64,000 nucleotides of DNA from Mycolicibacter longobardus (GTDB taxonomy: Bacteria > Actinomycetota > Actinomycetes > Mycobacteriales > Mycobacteriaceae), in the NCBI RefSeq assembly GCF_002102265.1, contig NZ_LQPG01000028.1, forward strand, positions 98,946 to 162,945, written 5' to 3'. Under the pieces are notes generated by a model that saw only the letters and a program-made list of their open reading frames with translations, was not told where the DNA came from and ran no database searches. Below are positions 46,100-54,491 of this stretch, piece by piece. Each line of letters starts with the position of its first letter. Positions within the stretch are counted from its first letter, which is position 1. The translations under genes were made by a program, and so were the position numbers.

Positions 46100-46789
46100 T
46101 CAGGCCCGTACGCCTGCCACCTGCGTGGTGATGCGTTCGGCCATAGTGGCCGCGGCGGGCCCGCCGTTGCCGTACTGACACACCTTCGCGCTGTAGAGCA
46201 CGTTGCGAGTCACCCCCGCGACGTTCGAGCAGCCGTAGCCGATGGGCTCCTCGTTCACGAGTTGATCCTCGACCCACCGTGCGGCGGTGGGGCTGATCGT
46301 CTGGATCCGGAACCGCCACTGCGCCTTGGTGTTGCCTTTGATCGCGGCGATGGTGCCGTTGCACTTGGCCATGACACCCTTGTTGAACGCCTTGCCGAAG
46401 GCCCGGGTCGCCGTGTCGGAGTCGGCGTAGGCGGCCACCCGCTGTTGAACGGTGAACTCCCAGTTCTCGGCGTTGTCCCGGTCAGCCTGGAATCGGTAGC
46501 CGGTGTAGTCCCGTCCGAAGGTTTCGACGTCTGGACCGGTCAGCAGGGCGCACGCGGAGTCCTTGCCCAGGTCATCCGACTTGTAGGGGCGCCGGTTGGT
46601 CTTCTGCCAGTCGAATGTCACGCCGACGATGTCGCCGATCGCTTCGCTGGGCAACAGCAGTGACTCGACCTTTCCGGCAGGCACAGTCGCCTCGGTCGAG
46701 TCGGCTGCGGCGACCGGAAGATATCCGGCGAGCAGCACGCCCAGGCACGCGACGCTGACCCCGAAAAGCCGTCCCTGCGGTGCCTGCAT
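46100..46789 (-). CDS. Exported protein with PknH-type sensor domain (1 of 5)
   Basis: 229 residues with a signal peptide (FGVSVACLGVLLAGYLPVAAA) and a single outer domain. Conserved cysteines in SACALLTGP, MAKCNGT, YGCSNVAG and SAKVCQYG give the four-Cys, two-disulfide pattern of the PknH extracellular sensor domain (PF14032). Such domains occur on the kinase PknH and in several mycobacterial lipoproteins; the ligand is unknown. No kinase is attached or nearby. The ATG at 46789 is one possible start; the frame continues upstream into another gene. Confidence 0.8.
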   Translation of the reverse strand: MQAPQGRLFGVSVACLGVLLAGYLPVAAADSTEATVPAGKVESLLLPSEAIGDIVGVTFDWQKTNRRPYKSDDLGKDSACALLTGPDVETFGRDYTGYRFQADRDNAENWEFTVQQRVAAYADSDTATRAFGKAFNKGVMAKCNGTIAAIKGNTKAQWRFRIQTISPTAARWVEDQLVNEEPIGYGCSNVAGVTRNVLYSAKVCQYGNGGPAAATMAERITTQVAGVRA

Positions 46790-46815
46790 GGCTGCCCCAT
46801 CCCTTCGCGTGGCGT

Positions 46816-47625
46816 TCACGGTTGTGGAATCCAGTCGGTGATCTGGTTGCCGATCGCTGTCGCGGCCGGTGCGGCGTTGCCGAATTGGCATACGGTGACG
46901 GCCAATTCGACATTGCTGCGGGTTCGTGCCTCGTGCGCGCAGATCCAGTCGTCGGGTTTGTCGTCGGCGTATTGGGTCAGCGTCCACCGGGCTGTGTCGG
47001 CGGTGATACCGGTCAGGTTGAGCCGCCACTTGATGCGGTCATCGTCGCCTTGGCGGTGCACGACGGCGCCGTCGCAGCCGGCCAGGGCGTTCTTGTCGTA
47101 GGCCTTGCCGAAGTTCTCCCGCGCGGTGGCGACATCGGCGAAGGTGGCCACCTCCTGGGCGACGAAGTACTGGGAGCTGTCCTCGCCGTCTCGTACGCTC
47201 TGGCGCCGGAACGCCGTGTACTCGTTGGCGTAGCTGTCGGTATTTGAGCCGAACAGCACCGCGCATCCCGATTTGTCGCCCAGCCCACCGGCCGGCGCAC
47301 CCGGCCTGGTGAACACGGTCTCGAAGCCCAGTTTCGCGCCGACCAGATCGTTCAGCTCCTCGATGGGCACCAACAGCGCGCTGAGCTTGCCCGGCGTCAC
47401 CAAACGGGGCCCGGCCACCGGGGTCGGCGTTGGCTCTCGGGGCACACTCGGAGCGGCAGCGGGCACCGGTGGAGCCGTTGGATCTTGCTGGACGCTGGGC
47501 TCGGCGGCGGGGGCGGCGGGCGTCACCGCCGCGGCGGCGTCCTGGTCGGGGTCGTCGCCGGCGCAGCCGGCGAGGGTCCACGCCGTCAACCCGACACAGC
47601 AGGCTGCGATAAGCCGGCTCGTCAC
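46816..47625 (-). CDS. Lipoprotein with PknH-type sensor domain (2 of 5)
   Basis: 269 residues. A signal peptide ends in the lipobox LAGC (Cys21), so it is a predicted lipoprotein. A Pro/Ala-rich stalk of about 50 residues leads to a sensor domain with cysteines in SGCAVLFGS, LAGCDGA, ICAHEAR and VTVCQFG. The stalk would hold the domain away from the membrane. The GTG at 47625 overlaps the stop of the upstream gene (GTGA). Confidence 0.82.
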   Translation of the reverse strand: MTSRLIAACCVGLTAWTLAGCAGDDPDQDAAAAVTPAAPAAEPSVQQDPTAPPVPAAAPSVPREPTPTPVAGPRLVTPGKLSALLVPIEELNDLVGAKLGFETVFTRPGAPAGGLGDKSGCAVLFGSNTDSYANEYTAFRRQSVRDGEDSSQYFVAQEVATFADVATARENFGKAYDKNALAGCDGAVVHRQGDDDRIKWRLNLTGITADTARWTLTQYADDKPDDWICAHEARTRSNVELAVTVCQFGNAAPAATAIGNQITDWIPQP

Positions 47626-48332
47626 GGCAGTTTGACCAGCATCTTGTTGGCCAGCTGGAGGCCCTGCTTGACCAGGCCGATATTGGTTCGGCACGCCGAC
47701 ACCTCGACGACCACGTTGCGCTGCGAGGTCATGGCATGCGAGCAGGCGCCGCCGTCGGTGATGTTGTTGACGAGGTAGATGTCGTCCGGTGTGGAGACCA
47801 CGTTGTTGACGGTCCGCGTCTCGGTCGACCCGCTGACATCCCCGGTCACCTTCTTGCGGTTGCAGTCGTTCCACTTCTGAATGGTGTTGGCGACCATGTT
47901 GGTCGCGGCGTGCTCGTCGTCGTAGCTCGATGCCACCGAGACCACCGAATAGCTGTTCTTGGAACCGAATCCGGTGAGTTCCTGGTAGTTCAGTCCGGTG
48001 AACCCGCTGCCGTTGTAGGTGCTGTCCAGCCCGGCGTAGACCGCGGTGGCGCACTGTGCGTCGGAGGTGCCCGCCGAACCGGCGACGGGCTGGGTCTGGG
48101 TCTTGTACACGGTCAGCTCCGACGGCGGGTCGGACGGCCATTTCACGATGGGCGCCGCATCTTCCGAGGTGAGTTGCAGGGCGGCCAGGTCGACGGTGGT
48201 GATGGTGTCGATCCCGGGGGCGCCGGGGGTGGCCGAAGCCGGGCCAGGCAGCACCGTGAGCGCCCCGGCGGCGCAGGTCGCAATCGCGAGCGCCAGATAA
48301 CCGATACACCGGCCGGTGTCATCCCGTTGCAT
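47622..48332 (-). CDS. Exported protein with PknH-type sensor domain (3 of 5)
   Basis: 236 residues with a signal peptide (YLALAIATCAAGALTVLPGPASA) and one sensor domain; the cysteines are in AQCATAVYAG, WNDCNRK, GACSHAM and VSACRT. The strand motif YNGSGFTGLNYQEL corresponds to YEGSGYTDIVVQTL in the fourth protein, so they are clear paralogues. The ATG at 48332 has GAAGGA upstream. It is the first of the leftward genes and is divergent from the fourth copy. Confidence 0.82.
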   Translation of the reverse strand: MQRDDTGRCIGYLALAIATCAAGALTVLPGPASATPGAPGIDTITTVDLAALQLTSEDAAPIVKWPSDPPSELTVYKTQTQPVAGSAGTSDAQCATAVYAGLDSTYNGSGFTGLNYQELTGFGSKNSYSVVSVASSYDDEHAATNMVANTIQKWNDCNRKKVTGDVSGSTETRTVNNVVSTPDDIYLVNNITDGGACSHAMTSQRNVVVEVSACRTNIGLVKQGLQLANKMLVKLP

Positions 48333-48489
48333 TGCACGTCCTTCGCGTTGGAGTTGGGCGGTTCGGTTATCGATGGAACCACATCGGGCAAGCCGTCGGT
48401 GGGGTGTGCGGCGAACTCCGGATAACATGCGTTCAGCCCCAGCCGCCGGTTCGGGGGAACATCAACACGGCGAAACGGAATGGTTTGCG

Positions 48490-49152
48490 ATGCGTATTCA
48501 GGTAGTCGCGGTGTCTGCGGTGGCGTTGATCGGTGCCGCATTAGCCGGTTTGGACGGCACGGTCGCGCAGGCGGCTCCCAAGCCGGTGGACCTCGCCGAC
48601 GTGCTGGTTCCCGCCGATGAGGTCAGCCAGCGGATGGACGCCCCGATGCAGGTGATCAGTGCCGAATCCGGTACCCACCCGATGACCGCTCCGACCACGG
48701 CGCCGGCCAACTGCGCGGCCGTGTATGCACCCGGATCCGCGGCGGGCTACGAGGGCTCGGGGTATACCGACATCGTTGTGCAGACCCTGCGGCAGCCTGG
48801 CGGCGAGGTGACCCCCAACGTGGTGCAGGCCGTCGCCGAATTCGCCGACGCCAAGGCGGCGCAGACCTACCTCAACGACCAGGCGGCCATCTGGAAAAGC
48901 TGCAAGGGCACGCCGTTCACTGCCGAATACACCAACGGCATGACCTCTGACCTGAAGGCCGGCGTGGTCACCGCGGGCGGGCTGGAGCTGTTCGCCACCC
49001 TGTTCGTCAACCCGATGAAGGGCAGCGCCGGCTGCGAACGGGTGCTGCAGGCGAAGAACAACTACATCGTCGATGTCCGGCTGTGCAACGACACCAACCC
49101 CGGCGGCAAGGGACGCAGCCTGCGTTCGCAGATCGTCCGGAACCTCGGCTAG
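48490..49152 (+). CDS. Exported protein with PknH-type sensor domain (4 of 5)
   Basis: 220 residues with a short signal peptide (VVAVSAVALIGAALAGLDGTVAQA) and a sensor domain with cysteines in ANCAAVYAPG, WKSCKGT, AGCERVLQ and VRLCND. It is transcribed divergently from the third copy across 157 bp (48333-48489). It is followed by the fifth copy after 47 bp, probably in one transcript. The domain includes YEGSGYTDIVVQTL, the most conserved strand of the group. Confidence 0.85.
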   Translation: MRIQVVAVSAVALIGAALAGLDGTVAQAAPKPVDLADVLVPADEVSQRMDAPMQVISAESGTHPMTAPTTAPANCAAVYAPGSAAGYEGSGYTDIVVQTLRQPGGEVTPNVVQAVAEFADAKAAQTYLNDQAAIWKSCKGTPFTAEYTNGMTSDLKAGVVTAGGLELFATLFVNPMKGSAGCERVLQAKNNYIVDVRLCNDTNPGGKGRSLRSQIVRNLG

Positions 49153-49199
49153 CCGCCCCCGAAACCTCTCGAACCACGTCGACGAAAGGCCCGCTCCCC

Positions 49200-49871
49200 A
49201 TGTGCGATTCGCACAACCTCGGCATGTTCGCCACCGTTATCGCCGCGGCCGGGCTGGTGCTCGCCGCACCGGCGGTCGCCGCTCCGGTCGATGCCGGTGA
49301 CCTCGCTGCCCTGCAGCCTGGCCCCGCGGCGGTCAACGACCTGTTCGCCGGGCCGGGCCTGCGCAACCCGTCGCTGACCGTGACCGACCGTTCGACCAAC
49401 CTGCAGAATTACGTGTCCACCGAGCGGTCCTGCGTCGGGGCGGTCTATCCCGGGACGGAATCGGCCTATCGGGGCAGTTCTCACCGGGGGATCGACATCC
49501 AGACGCTGACCAGCGACACCACCGGCCCGGTCCGGGTGCGGGTGACGACGGCCATCGCGGCGTTCCCCACCGAGGAAGCCGCGACGTCGTTCGTGAGCGA
49601 GACCGCCCAGTCCTGGCAGAACTGCGCCGGCGACGAGGTCAACCTGACATTGGCCGGGCAGGACGACGAGAAATGGTACGTGCAGACCCCCTCGGAGACC
49701 GCCAACGGTTTCGCGGTGCGGACCAACCGGGTGTCCGATCACTCGACTTGCTCGCACGTGATCACCGGCAAAGCCAACGCGTCCATCGAGGTGTTGGCGT
49801 GCACCACCGGCTTGATCTCCGACCAGGCGGTCAGGGTCGCCGACCAGGTTCGGGCCGGGATCAGCGGCTGA
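49200..49871 (+). CDS. Exported protein with PknH-type sensor domain (5 of 5)
   Basis: 223 residues with a signal peptide (MFATVIAAAGLVLAAPAVA) and a sensor domain; the cysteines are in RSCVGAVYPG, WQNCAGD, STCSHVITG and VLACTT. YRGSSHRGIDIQTL is the equivalent of the conserved strand in its neighbour. The start may be at 49200 or the ATG at 49224, which would remove a Cys-containing pre-signal stretch. It is the last gene of the island and converges on the SDR gene. Confidence 0.82.
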   Translation: MCDSHNLGMFATVIAAAGLVLAAPAVAAPVDAGDLAALQPGPAAVNDLFAGPGLRNPSLTVTDRSTNLQNYVSTERSCVGAVYPGTESAYRGSSHRGIDIQTLTSDTTGPVRVRVTTAIAAFPTEEAATSFVSETAQSWQNCAGDEVNLTLAGQDDEKWYVQTPSETANGFAVRTNRVSDHSTCSHVITGKANASIEVLACTTGLISDQAVRVADQVRAGISG

Positions 49872-49938
49872 CCCACGCGCTTCAGCGAATGTCACGTTGC
49901 GCCGCACCGCAGTGGGGGTGTCGGCAGGCTATCCGGAA

Positions 49939-50616
49939 CTAGGAATTGCTGGTGCCCGGCCGGACCACCACTTCCTGCAGATGCCCGTCCGGCGGGGTGC
50001 GCACCGCGGCAGCCACCACCTCGGCAACGGTCTCGGGCCGCAGGAATCGGGCCGGGTCGTACTCGCCGCCCTCATAGGCGACCAGGGCCTGCTGCATGTC
50101 GGTGTCGACGCGGCCGGGGTAGACCGTGGTGACCCGCAGGGCCGGCTCGTCATTGCGCAGCGAGTCGGCGAACGCCCGCAGTGCGAACTTGCTTGCCGAA
50201 TACGAGGCCATGCCGGCGGAAACCCGCTGTCCGGCCCCGGAGTTGATGAACACGACCTGCCCGCGAGCCGCCCGCAATGCCGGTAGCAGCGCCAGCGTCA
50301 GTGCAACCGCGCCGAACACGTTGACCTCGAAGGTGGCCCGCCACTCCTCGATGTAGGACTCTCCGGCCGAGCCGGGCAGCATCACCCCGGCGTTGTGCAC
50401 CAGCACGTCGAGCTCGTCGACGATCTCGGTGGCCGCCTCCATCCCGTCGATGTCGGTGAGATCCAGCGGCCAGGTGGTGGCGCCGAGCCGCTCCGCCACC
50501 GCGTCCAGGCGGGCCGACGGCCGGCCGGCCAGCAGCAGCGTGTGGGTGGGGGCCAGGGCCGCCGCTATCGCTGATCCGATTCCGCCGCCGGCACCGGTGA
50601 TCAGGGCGGTCGGCAT
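49939..50616 (-). CDS. Short-chain dehydrogenase/reductase
   Basis: 225 residues of the classical SDR fold: cofactor motif TGAGGGIG near the N-terminus, VHNAGV, and the catalytic set with Ser (FINSGAGQ) and YSASK. The substrate is unknown. The ATG at 50616 shares one base with the stop of the MarR gene (TGATG); a TTG one codon upstream is also open. The coupling suggests the enzyme's expression is controlled by the MarR protein. Confidence 0.9.
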   Translation of the reverse strand: MPTALITGAGGGIGSAIAAALAPTHTLLLAGRPSARLDAVAERLGATTWPLDLTDIDGMEAATEIVDELDVLVHNAGVMLPGSAGESYIEEWRATFEVNVFGAVALTLALLPALRAARGQVVFINSGAGQRVSAGMASYSASKFALRAFADSLRNDEPALRVTTVYPGRVDTDMQQALVAYEGGEYDPARFLRPETVAEVVAAAVRTPPDGHLQEVVVRPGTSNS

Positions 50617-51128
50617 CAACCGCAGTCCACGGGGCAGCCCGCCCCGTCGGCGGCGGCCGCTTCGATCGCATCACAGGTGGCCAGCCGCTCCAGCGGCTCC
50701 AGCGCACGGGTCAGCGTGTCCAGGTCCTCCGGGCTGAGCTTGCTCAGCATCGCCGCCAGGGCGGCGTGCCGGTTGGCCAGCGACTCGCGGTGACTCGCCA
50801 GGCCCTCCGGGGTGATGTCGACCAGCACCGCCCGCAGATCAGAGGGATCCCGGCTGCGCTTGACCAGACCGATCTTCTCCAGGCGGCGGATCGCCACCGT
50901 GGTGGTGGGAGTGCGAACCCGCTCGTGGGCGGCCAGCTCGGTCATCCGGATGGGGCCGCGGTCCAGCAGGGTGATCAGGATCGACAGCTGAGCCAGGGTC
51001 AACTCGCCGGTCGGGGTGCCCCCGCTGATGTCGCCGCGTCGCAGTATCGAGAACAGTCTGGACAGCGAGCGGTGCAAGCTCTCCGCGATCGCCGGCACCT
51101 GCGACGTGTCGGCCGTGCCCTCCGTCAT
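50616..51128 (-). CDS. MarR family transcriptional regulator (Rv0042c homologue)
   Basis: 170 residues with a MarR winged helix-turn-helix: LTLAQLSILITLLDRGPIRMTELAAHERVRTPTTTVAIRRLEKIGLVKRSRD followed by the wing (RAVLVDITPEG). MarR proteins are usually dimeric repressors released by small ligands, and often regulate themselves and adjacent genes. The position after leuS (with an island between) identifies it with Rv0042c. The last residues include GCPVDCG, with two Cys that could respond to redox state. Confidence 0.9.
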   Translation of the reverse strand: MTEGTADTSQVPAIAESLHRSLSRLFSILRRGDISGGTPTGELTLAQLSILITLLDRGPIRMTELAAHERVRTPTTTVAIRRLEKIGLVKRSRDPSDLRAVLVDITPEGLASHRESLANRHAALAAMLSKLSPEDLDTLTRALEPLERLATCDAIEAAAADGAGCPVDCG

Positions 51129-51186
51129 AGTTCGCCAGTCTAACCGGCGGCCCCCACTAGGGGTGATAGGTCGGCGAAGGTCGGTG

Positions 51187-51933
51187 TCACAACACCTGGG
51201 ACAAGAACTTCTGCAGCCGCTCGGTCTCGGCGTTGTCGAAGATCTGATCCGGCGGGCCGGATTCGACGACCATGCCGCGGTCCATGAAAACGACGGTGTC
51301 CGACGCCGACCGCGCGAAGCCCATCTCGTGGGTGACCACCACCATCGTCATGCCGTCGGCGCCGAGTTCGGCGATCAACGCCAGGATGCCCTTCACCAAC
51401 TCCGGGTCCAGAGCGGAGGTCGCCTCGTCGAAGAGCATCACCTGCGGCTGCATCGCCAGGGCCCGCGCGATCGCCACCCGCTGCTGCTGGCCGCCGGACA
51501 GCGCCGCCGGGCGGGCCGCCGCCTTGTTCTTCAGCCCGACCCGCTCCAGGAGCCCCAGCGCGAGTTCGCGTGCGGCGTCGTCGGACATACCGCGCAGCTT
51601 GCGCGGGGCCAAGGTGATGTTGTCCAGCACACTGCGGTGCGGAAACAGGTTGAAATGCTGGAACACCATCCCGATCCGCTGGCGCAGCAGGTCCGGGTCG
51701 TCGGCCAACACCGATCGGCCGCCCAGCAGGACGTCGCCGCCGTCGGGCTCGTGCAGCCGGTTCAAGGTCCGCAGCATGGTCGACTTGCCCGAGCCGGAGG
51801 GACCGATCACCGCCGCGGTGGAGCCCGCGGGCACGTCGAGGTCGACTCCCCGCAACACCTGATGCCTGCCGAAGGACAACTGGATTCCTTTGGCCGCCAG
51901 AGACACCGGCCCAGCGGAGGAGTCGACCGTCAC
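51187..51933 (-). CDS. ABC transporter ATP-binding protein, polar amino acid type
   Basis: 248 residues with Walker A GPSGSGKST, signature LSGGQQQR, Walker B VMLFDEATSALD and H-loop VVVTHEM: an intact ATPase of the GlnQ/HisP group, which powers uptake of amino acids. The GTG at 51933 overlaps the stop of the fused binding protein-permease gene (GTGA), so the two are co-translated. No other transporter component is needed beyond these two genes. Confidence 0.93.
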   Translation of the reverse strand: MTVDSSAGPVSLAAKGIQLSFGRHQVLRGVDLDVPAGSTAAVIGPSGSGKSTMLRTLNRLHEPDGGDVLLGGRSVLADDPDLLRQRIGMVFQHFNLFPHRSVLDNITLAPRKLRGMSDDAARELALGLLERVGLKNKAAARPAALSGGQQQRVAIARALAMQPQVMLFDEATSALDPELVKGILALIAELGADGMTMVVVTHEMGFARSASDTVVFMDRGMVVESGPPDQIFDNAETERLQKFLSQVL

Positions 51934-53711
51934 GTCATCTCCTGACTTGAGATCGCCGGGCTCAGCTCGACGGAATCGTCGGCCTCGGCCGGCCTGCCGC
52001 GCCGCAACCGGTGGTCGACGACGTTCACCAGGTGCGTCAGCGGGATGGTCAGCGCGAGGTAGAGGATGCCGGCGGCCACCAGCGGCGAAAGGCTGCCGGT
52101 CTGGGCGTTGTAGTCGCGGCCCACCTGGAACAGTTCCCGCTGGCCGGCGACCAGGCCCAGGAAGTACAGCAGCGCCGACGCCTTCAGCAGCGCGATGAAC
52201 TGATTGACCAGCGCCGGCAGCACCCGGCGGATGCCCTGCGGAATCACCACCAGGCGCATCGCGGCCGGGTAGCCGAAACCCAGTGCGCGCGAGGCCTCCA
52301 GCTGACCGGACTCCACACTCTGGATGCCCGAACGCAGGATCTCCCCGATGTAGGCCGCGGCGGTCAGCCCCAGTGCCGCGATCCCCAGCGGGTACGGATT
52401 GTTGTGGGTCAGCCCGCTCACCAGCGGTCCGACCGCCAGGCCGATGAGCAGGATGATCAGCACCTCGGGCAGGCCCCGGAAGATGTCGGTGTAGATCCGG
52501 GCCGGCCAGCGCAGCCATCGGCTGCGGGAGAGCCCGGCCACGGCCAGCCCCAGCCCGGCCACCAAGCCGATGGCGCCGCCGCTCAAAGTTAGCAGCACGG
52601 TGTTGGGCAGGCCCGTCTTGAGCAGGTCCGGCAGCGCCTGCCGGTACAGCTGCCAGTCGAAGAAGGAGTCGCGCAGTTGCGCCAGCATCGACTTGGGCGC
52701 GTACGGCTCGGCCTCGGGCTTGTGGTGACGGGCGGCGATCGCGGCGAAGTCCGGCAGGTGCGGGGTGGGTGCCGACTTGGACCCCGGCTGCCAGTCCGGC
52801 GGCAGCGGTCGCGGCACCCAGTCGGTGTAAAGCTGCGGCCAGGTGCCGTCCTCGATCACCGCATCCAGACCGGAGTTCAACGCGTTGATCAGAGGTTGGT
52901 TGTTCTTGGCCACCGCGAACGCCTCGAAGCCGGCCGGGCTGAACGTGTAGCCCACGATCTGCGCCGGGTCGCCGGGCCGCAGCAGGTTCAGCGCGGTCAG
53001 CGACGGCGCCACCCACGCGTCGATCTGGTGGCTTTTCAGGCTGGCGTAGAGCGTGATGGAGTCGGGGAACCGCACGGGTTCGACTTCCAGGGTGTCGACG
53101 ACGTAGGCGTCCTCCACGGTGCCCTGGACCACCGCGACGCGGCGTCCGTCGGTCAGGTTGTCGAACCCGGTGATTCCCGACCCCGCCGGAACCACCAGCG
53201 CCATGTAGCCGAAGTCGTAGCCGTTGGTGAAACCGACTGTGCGACGGCGTTCTTCGGTGGCGTTGATCGACGCCGACCCGACGTCGAAGCGTCCGGACTC
53301 CACCTGGGCCAGCAGCCCGAAGAAGTCGGTGCCGACGAACTGGATCCGCAGGCCCAGCTTCTTGGCGATGGCCCGCAGCAGTTCGTTGTCGAATCCGCTG
53401 TAACGGCCTTTGGCGTTGATGCAGTTGGTCGGGGGGCTCTCGGTCAGGGTGCCGACGGTCAGCACGCCCGGTGTGCCCAGCCGTAGCTTGCTGATGTCGA
53501 TCGAACTCAGCGGGTCGACGCCGGCCGTGGTGTATTTGTCCTCGCGCGGGCGCTTGGCGGTGGCCAGCTTGAGCGGCAGCGTCACCGCGGCCTGCTCCCC
53601 GGGAGGGGCGCACAGCTCGGGGGCCGCCCCGGCCGGGGGGACCGCCGCCAGGCCGCCGACGATCAGCACGGTGGCGACCAACGCCGCCAGCCTTACTGCT
53701 GGTCGCGCCAT
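51930..53711 (-). CDS. Fused substrate-binding protein and permease of an amino-acid-type ABC transporter
   Basis: About 593 residues. A signal sequence (VRLAALVATVLIVGGLAAVPPAGA) precedes a type 2 periplasmic binding domain (about residues 70-310; GVLTVGTLTESPPTNC, FDVGSASINATEERR, VAVVQGT), then a linker and a permease domain (about 365-570) with the EAA loop EASRALGFGYPAAMRLVVIPQGIRRVLPAL. Fusion of binding protein and permease tethers the receptor to the channel. The ATG at 53711 is preferred; a GTG two codons upstream (53717) also works. It overlaps the preceding LLM oxidoreductase gene's end. Confidence 0.92.
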   Translation of the reverse strand: MARPAVRLAALVATVLIVGGLAAVPPAGAAPELCAPPGEQAAVTLPLKLATAKRPREDKYTTAGVDPLSSIDISKLRLGTPGVLTVGTLTESPPTNCINAKGRYSGFDNELLRAIAKKLGLRIQFVGTDFFGLLAQVESGRFDVGSASINATEERRRTVGFTNGYDFGYMALVVPAGSGITGFDNLTDGRRVAVVQGTVEDAYVVDTLEVEPVRFPDSITLYASLKSHQIDAWVAPSLTALNLLRPGDPAQIVGYTFSPAGFEAFAVAKNNQPLINALNSGLDAVIEDGTWPQLYTDWVPRPLPPDWQPGSKSAPTPHLPDFAAIAARHHKPEAEPYAPKSMLAQLRDSFFDWQLYRQALPDLLKTGLPNTVLLTLSGGAIGLVAGLGLAVAGLSRSRWLRWPARIYTDIFRGLPEVLIILLIGLAVGPLVSGLTHNNPYPLGIAALGLTAAAYIGEILRSGIQSVESGQLEASRALGFGYPAAMRLVVIPQGIRRVLPALVNQFIALLKASALLYFLGLVAGQRELFQVGRDYNAQTGSLSPLVAAGILYLALTIPLTHLVNVVDHRLRRGRPAEADDSVELSPAISSQEMT

Positions 53712-54487
53712 CGGCACAGCGCCTCGACGGCGCTCAGGTCATAGTCCGGTCCGCTGCTGCCGATGGTCAGCAGCCGCACCCCGAGTCGGGTCAACGCGTC
53801 GGCCTCGGCGAGCAGGTCGGCCACGCTGCCGCGGGTCTGGTCGCCACCCAGAGCGGCGGAGTGTTCGATTGTGGCGGGATCGCGTCCAACGGCGGCGCAG
53901 TGCTCGGCGAGGATCGCCGCTTTGTGCGGGTAGGTGTCGGCGTCGGCGAAGCTGTGCCATATGTCGGCGTGCTCGGCGACCAGGCGCAGCGTCTTGCGCT
54001 CGCCGCCGCCTCCGATCAGCATCGGGATAGGCCGGGTGGGCGGCGGATTGAGCTGTGCCAGGCGGCTTTTGATCCTTGGCAGCGCGGCGGCCAGATCATC
54101 GAGCCGGCTGCCGGCGGTACCGAACTCGTATCCGTATTCGCGATAGTCCCGGTGCTTCCAGCCCGAGCCGATGCCCAGGATCAGCCGGCCGTCGCCGATG
54201 TGATCGACGGTGCGGGCCATGTCGGCGAGCAGCTCCGGGTTGCGGTAGGAGTTGCACGACACCAGCGCACCGATCTCGATCCGCGAGGTCTGCTCAGCCC
54301 AGGCGCCCAGCATGGTCCAGCATTCGAAGTGCGGGCCGTCGCGGTCGCCGTAGAGCGGGAAGAAGTGATCCCAGTTGAAGGCGATGTCGACGCCGAGGTC
54401 TTCGCAGCGCCGGACGGCGTCGCGGATCGCGCGATAGCGCGGGGCGTGCTGGGGTTGTAGTTGTACACCGATCCTGGGACGGCTCAC
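53693..54487 (-). CDS. LLM-class F420-dependent oxidoreductase, Rv0044c homologue
   Basis: 264 residues, the same length as Rv0044c. The luciferase-like TIM barrel is seen in RIGVQLQPQHAPRYRAIRDAVRRCEDLG, FNWDHFFPLYGD and LILGIGSGWKHRDYREYG. Many such proteins in mycobacteria use F420 as a hydride carrier; the substrate is not known. The GTG at 54487 gives SRPRIGV; an upstream extension is possible but not conserved. Its end overlaps the transporter gene, and it lies 4 bp from the hydrolase gene's stop. Confidence 0.9.
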   Translation of the reverse strand: MSRPRIGVQLQPQHAPRYRAIRDAVRRCEDLGVDIAFNWDHFFPLYGDRDGPHFECWTMLGAWAEQTSRIEIGALVSCNSYRNPELLADMARTVDHIGDGRLILGIGSGWKHRDYREYGYEFGTAGSRLDDLAAALPRIKSRLAQLNPPPTRPIPMLIGGGGERKTLRLVAEHADIWHSFADADTYPHKAAILAEHCAAVGRDPATIEHSAALGGDQTRGSVADLLAEADALTRLGVRLLTIGSSGPDYDLSAVEALCRWRDQQ

Positions 54488-54491
54488 GTCG

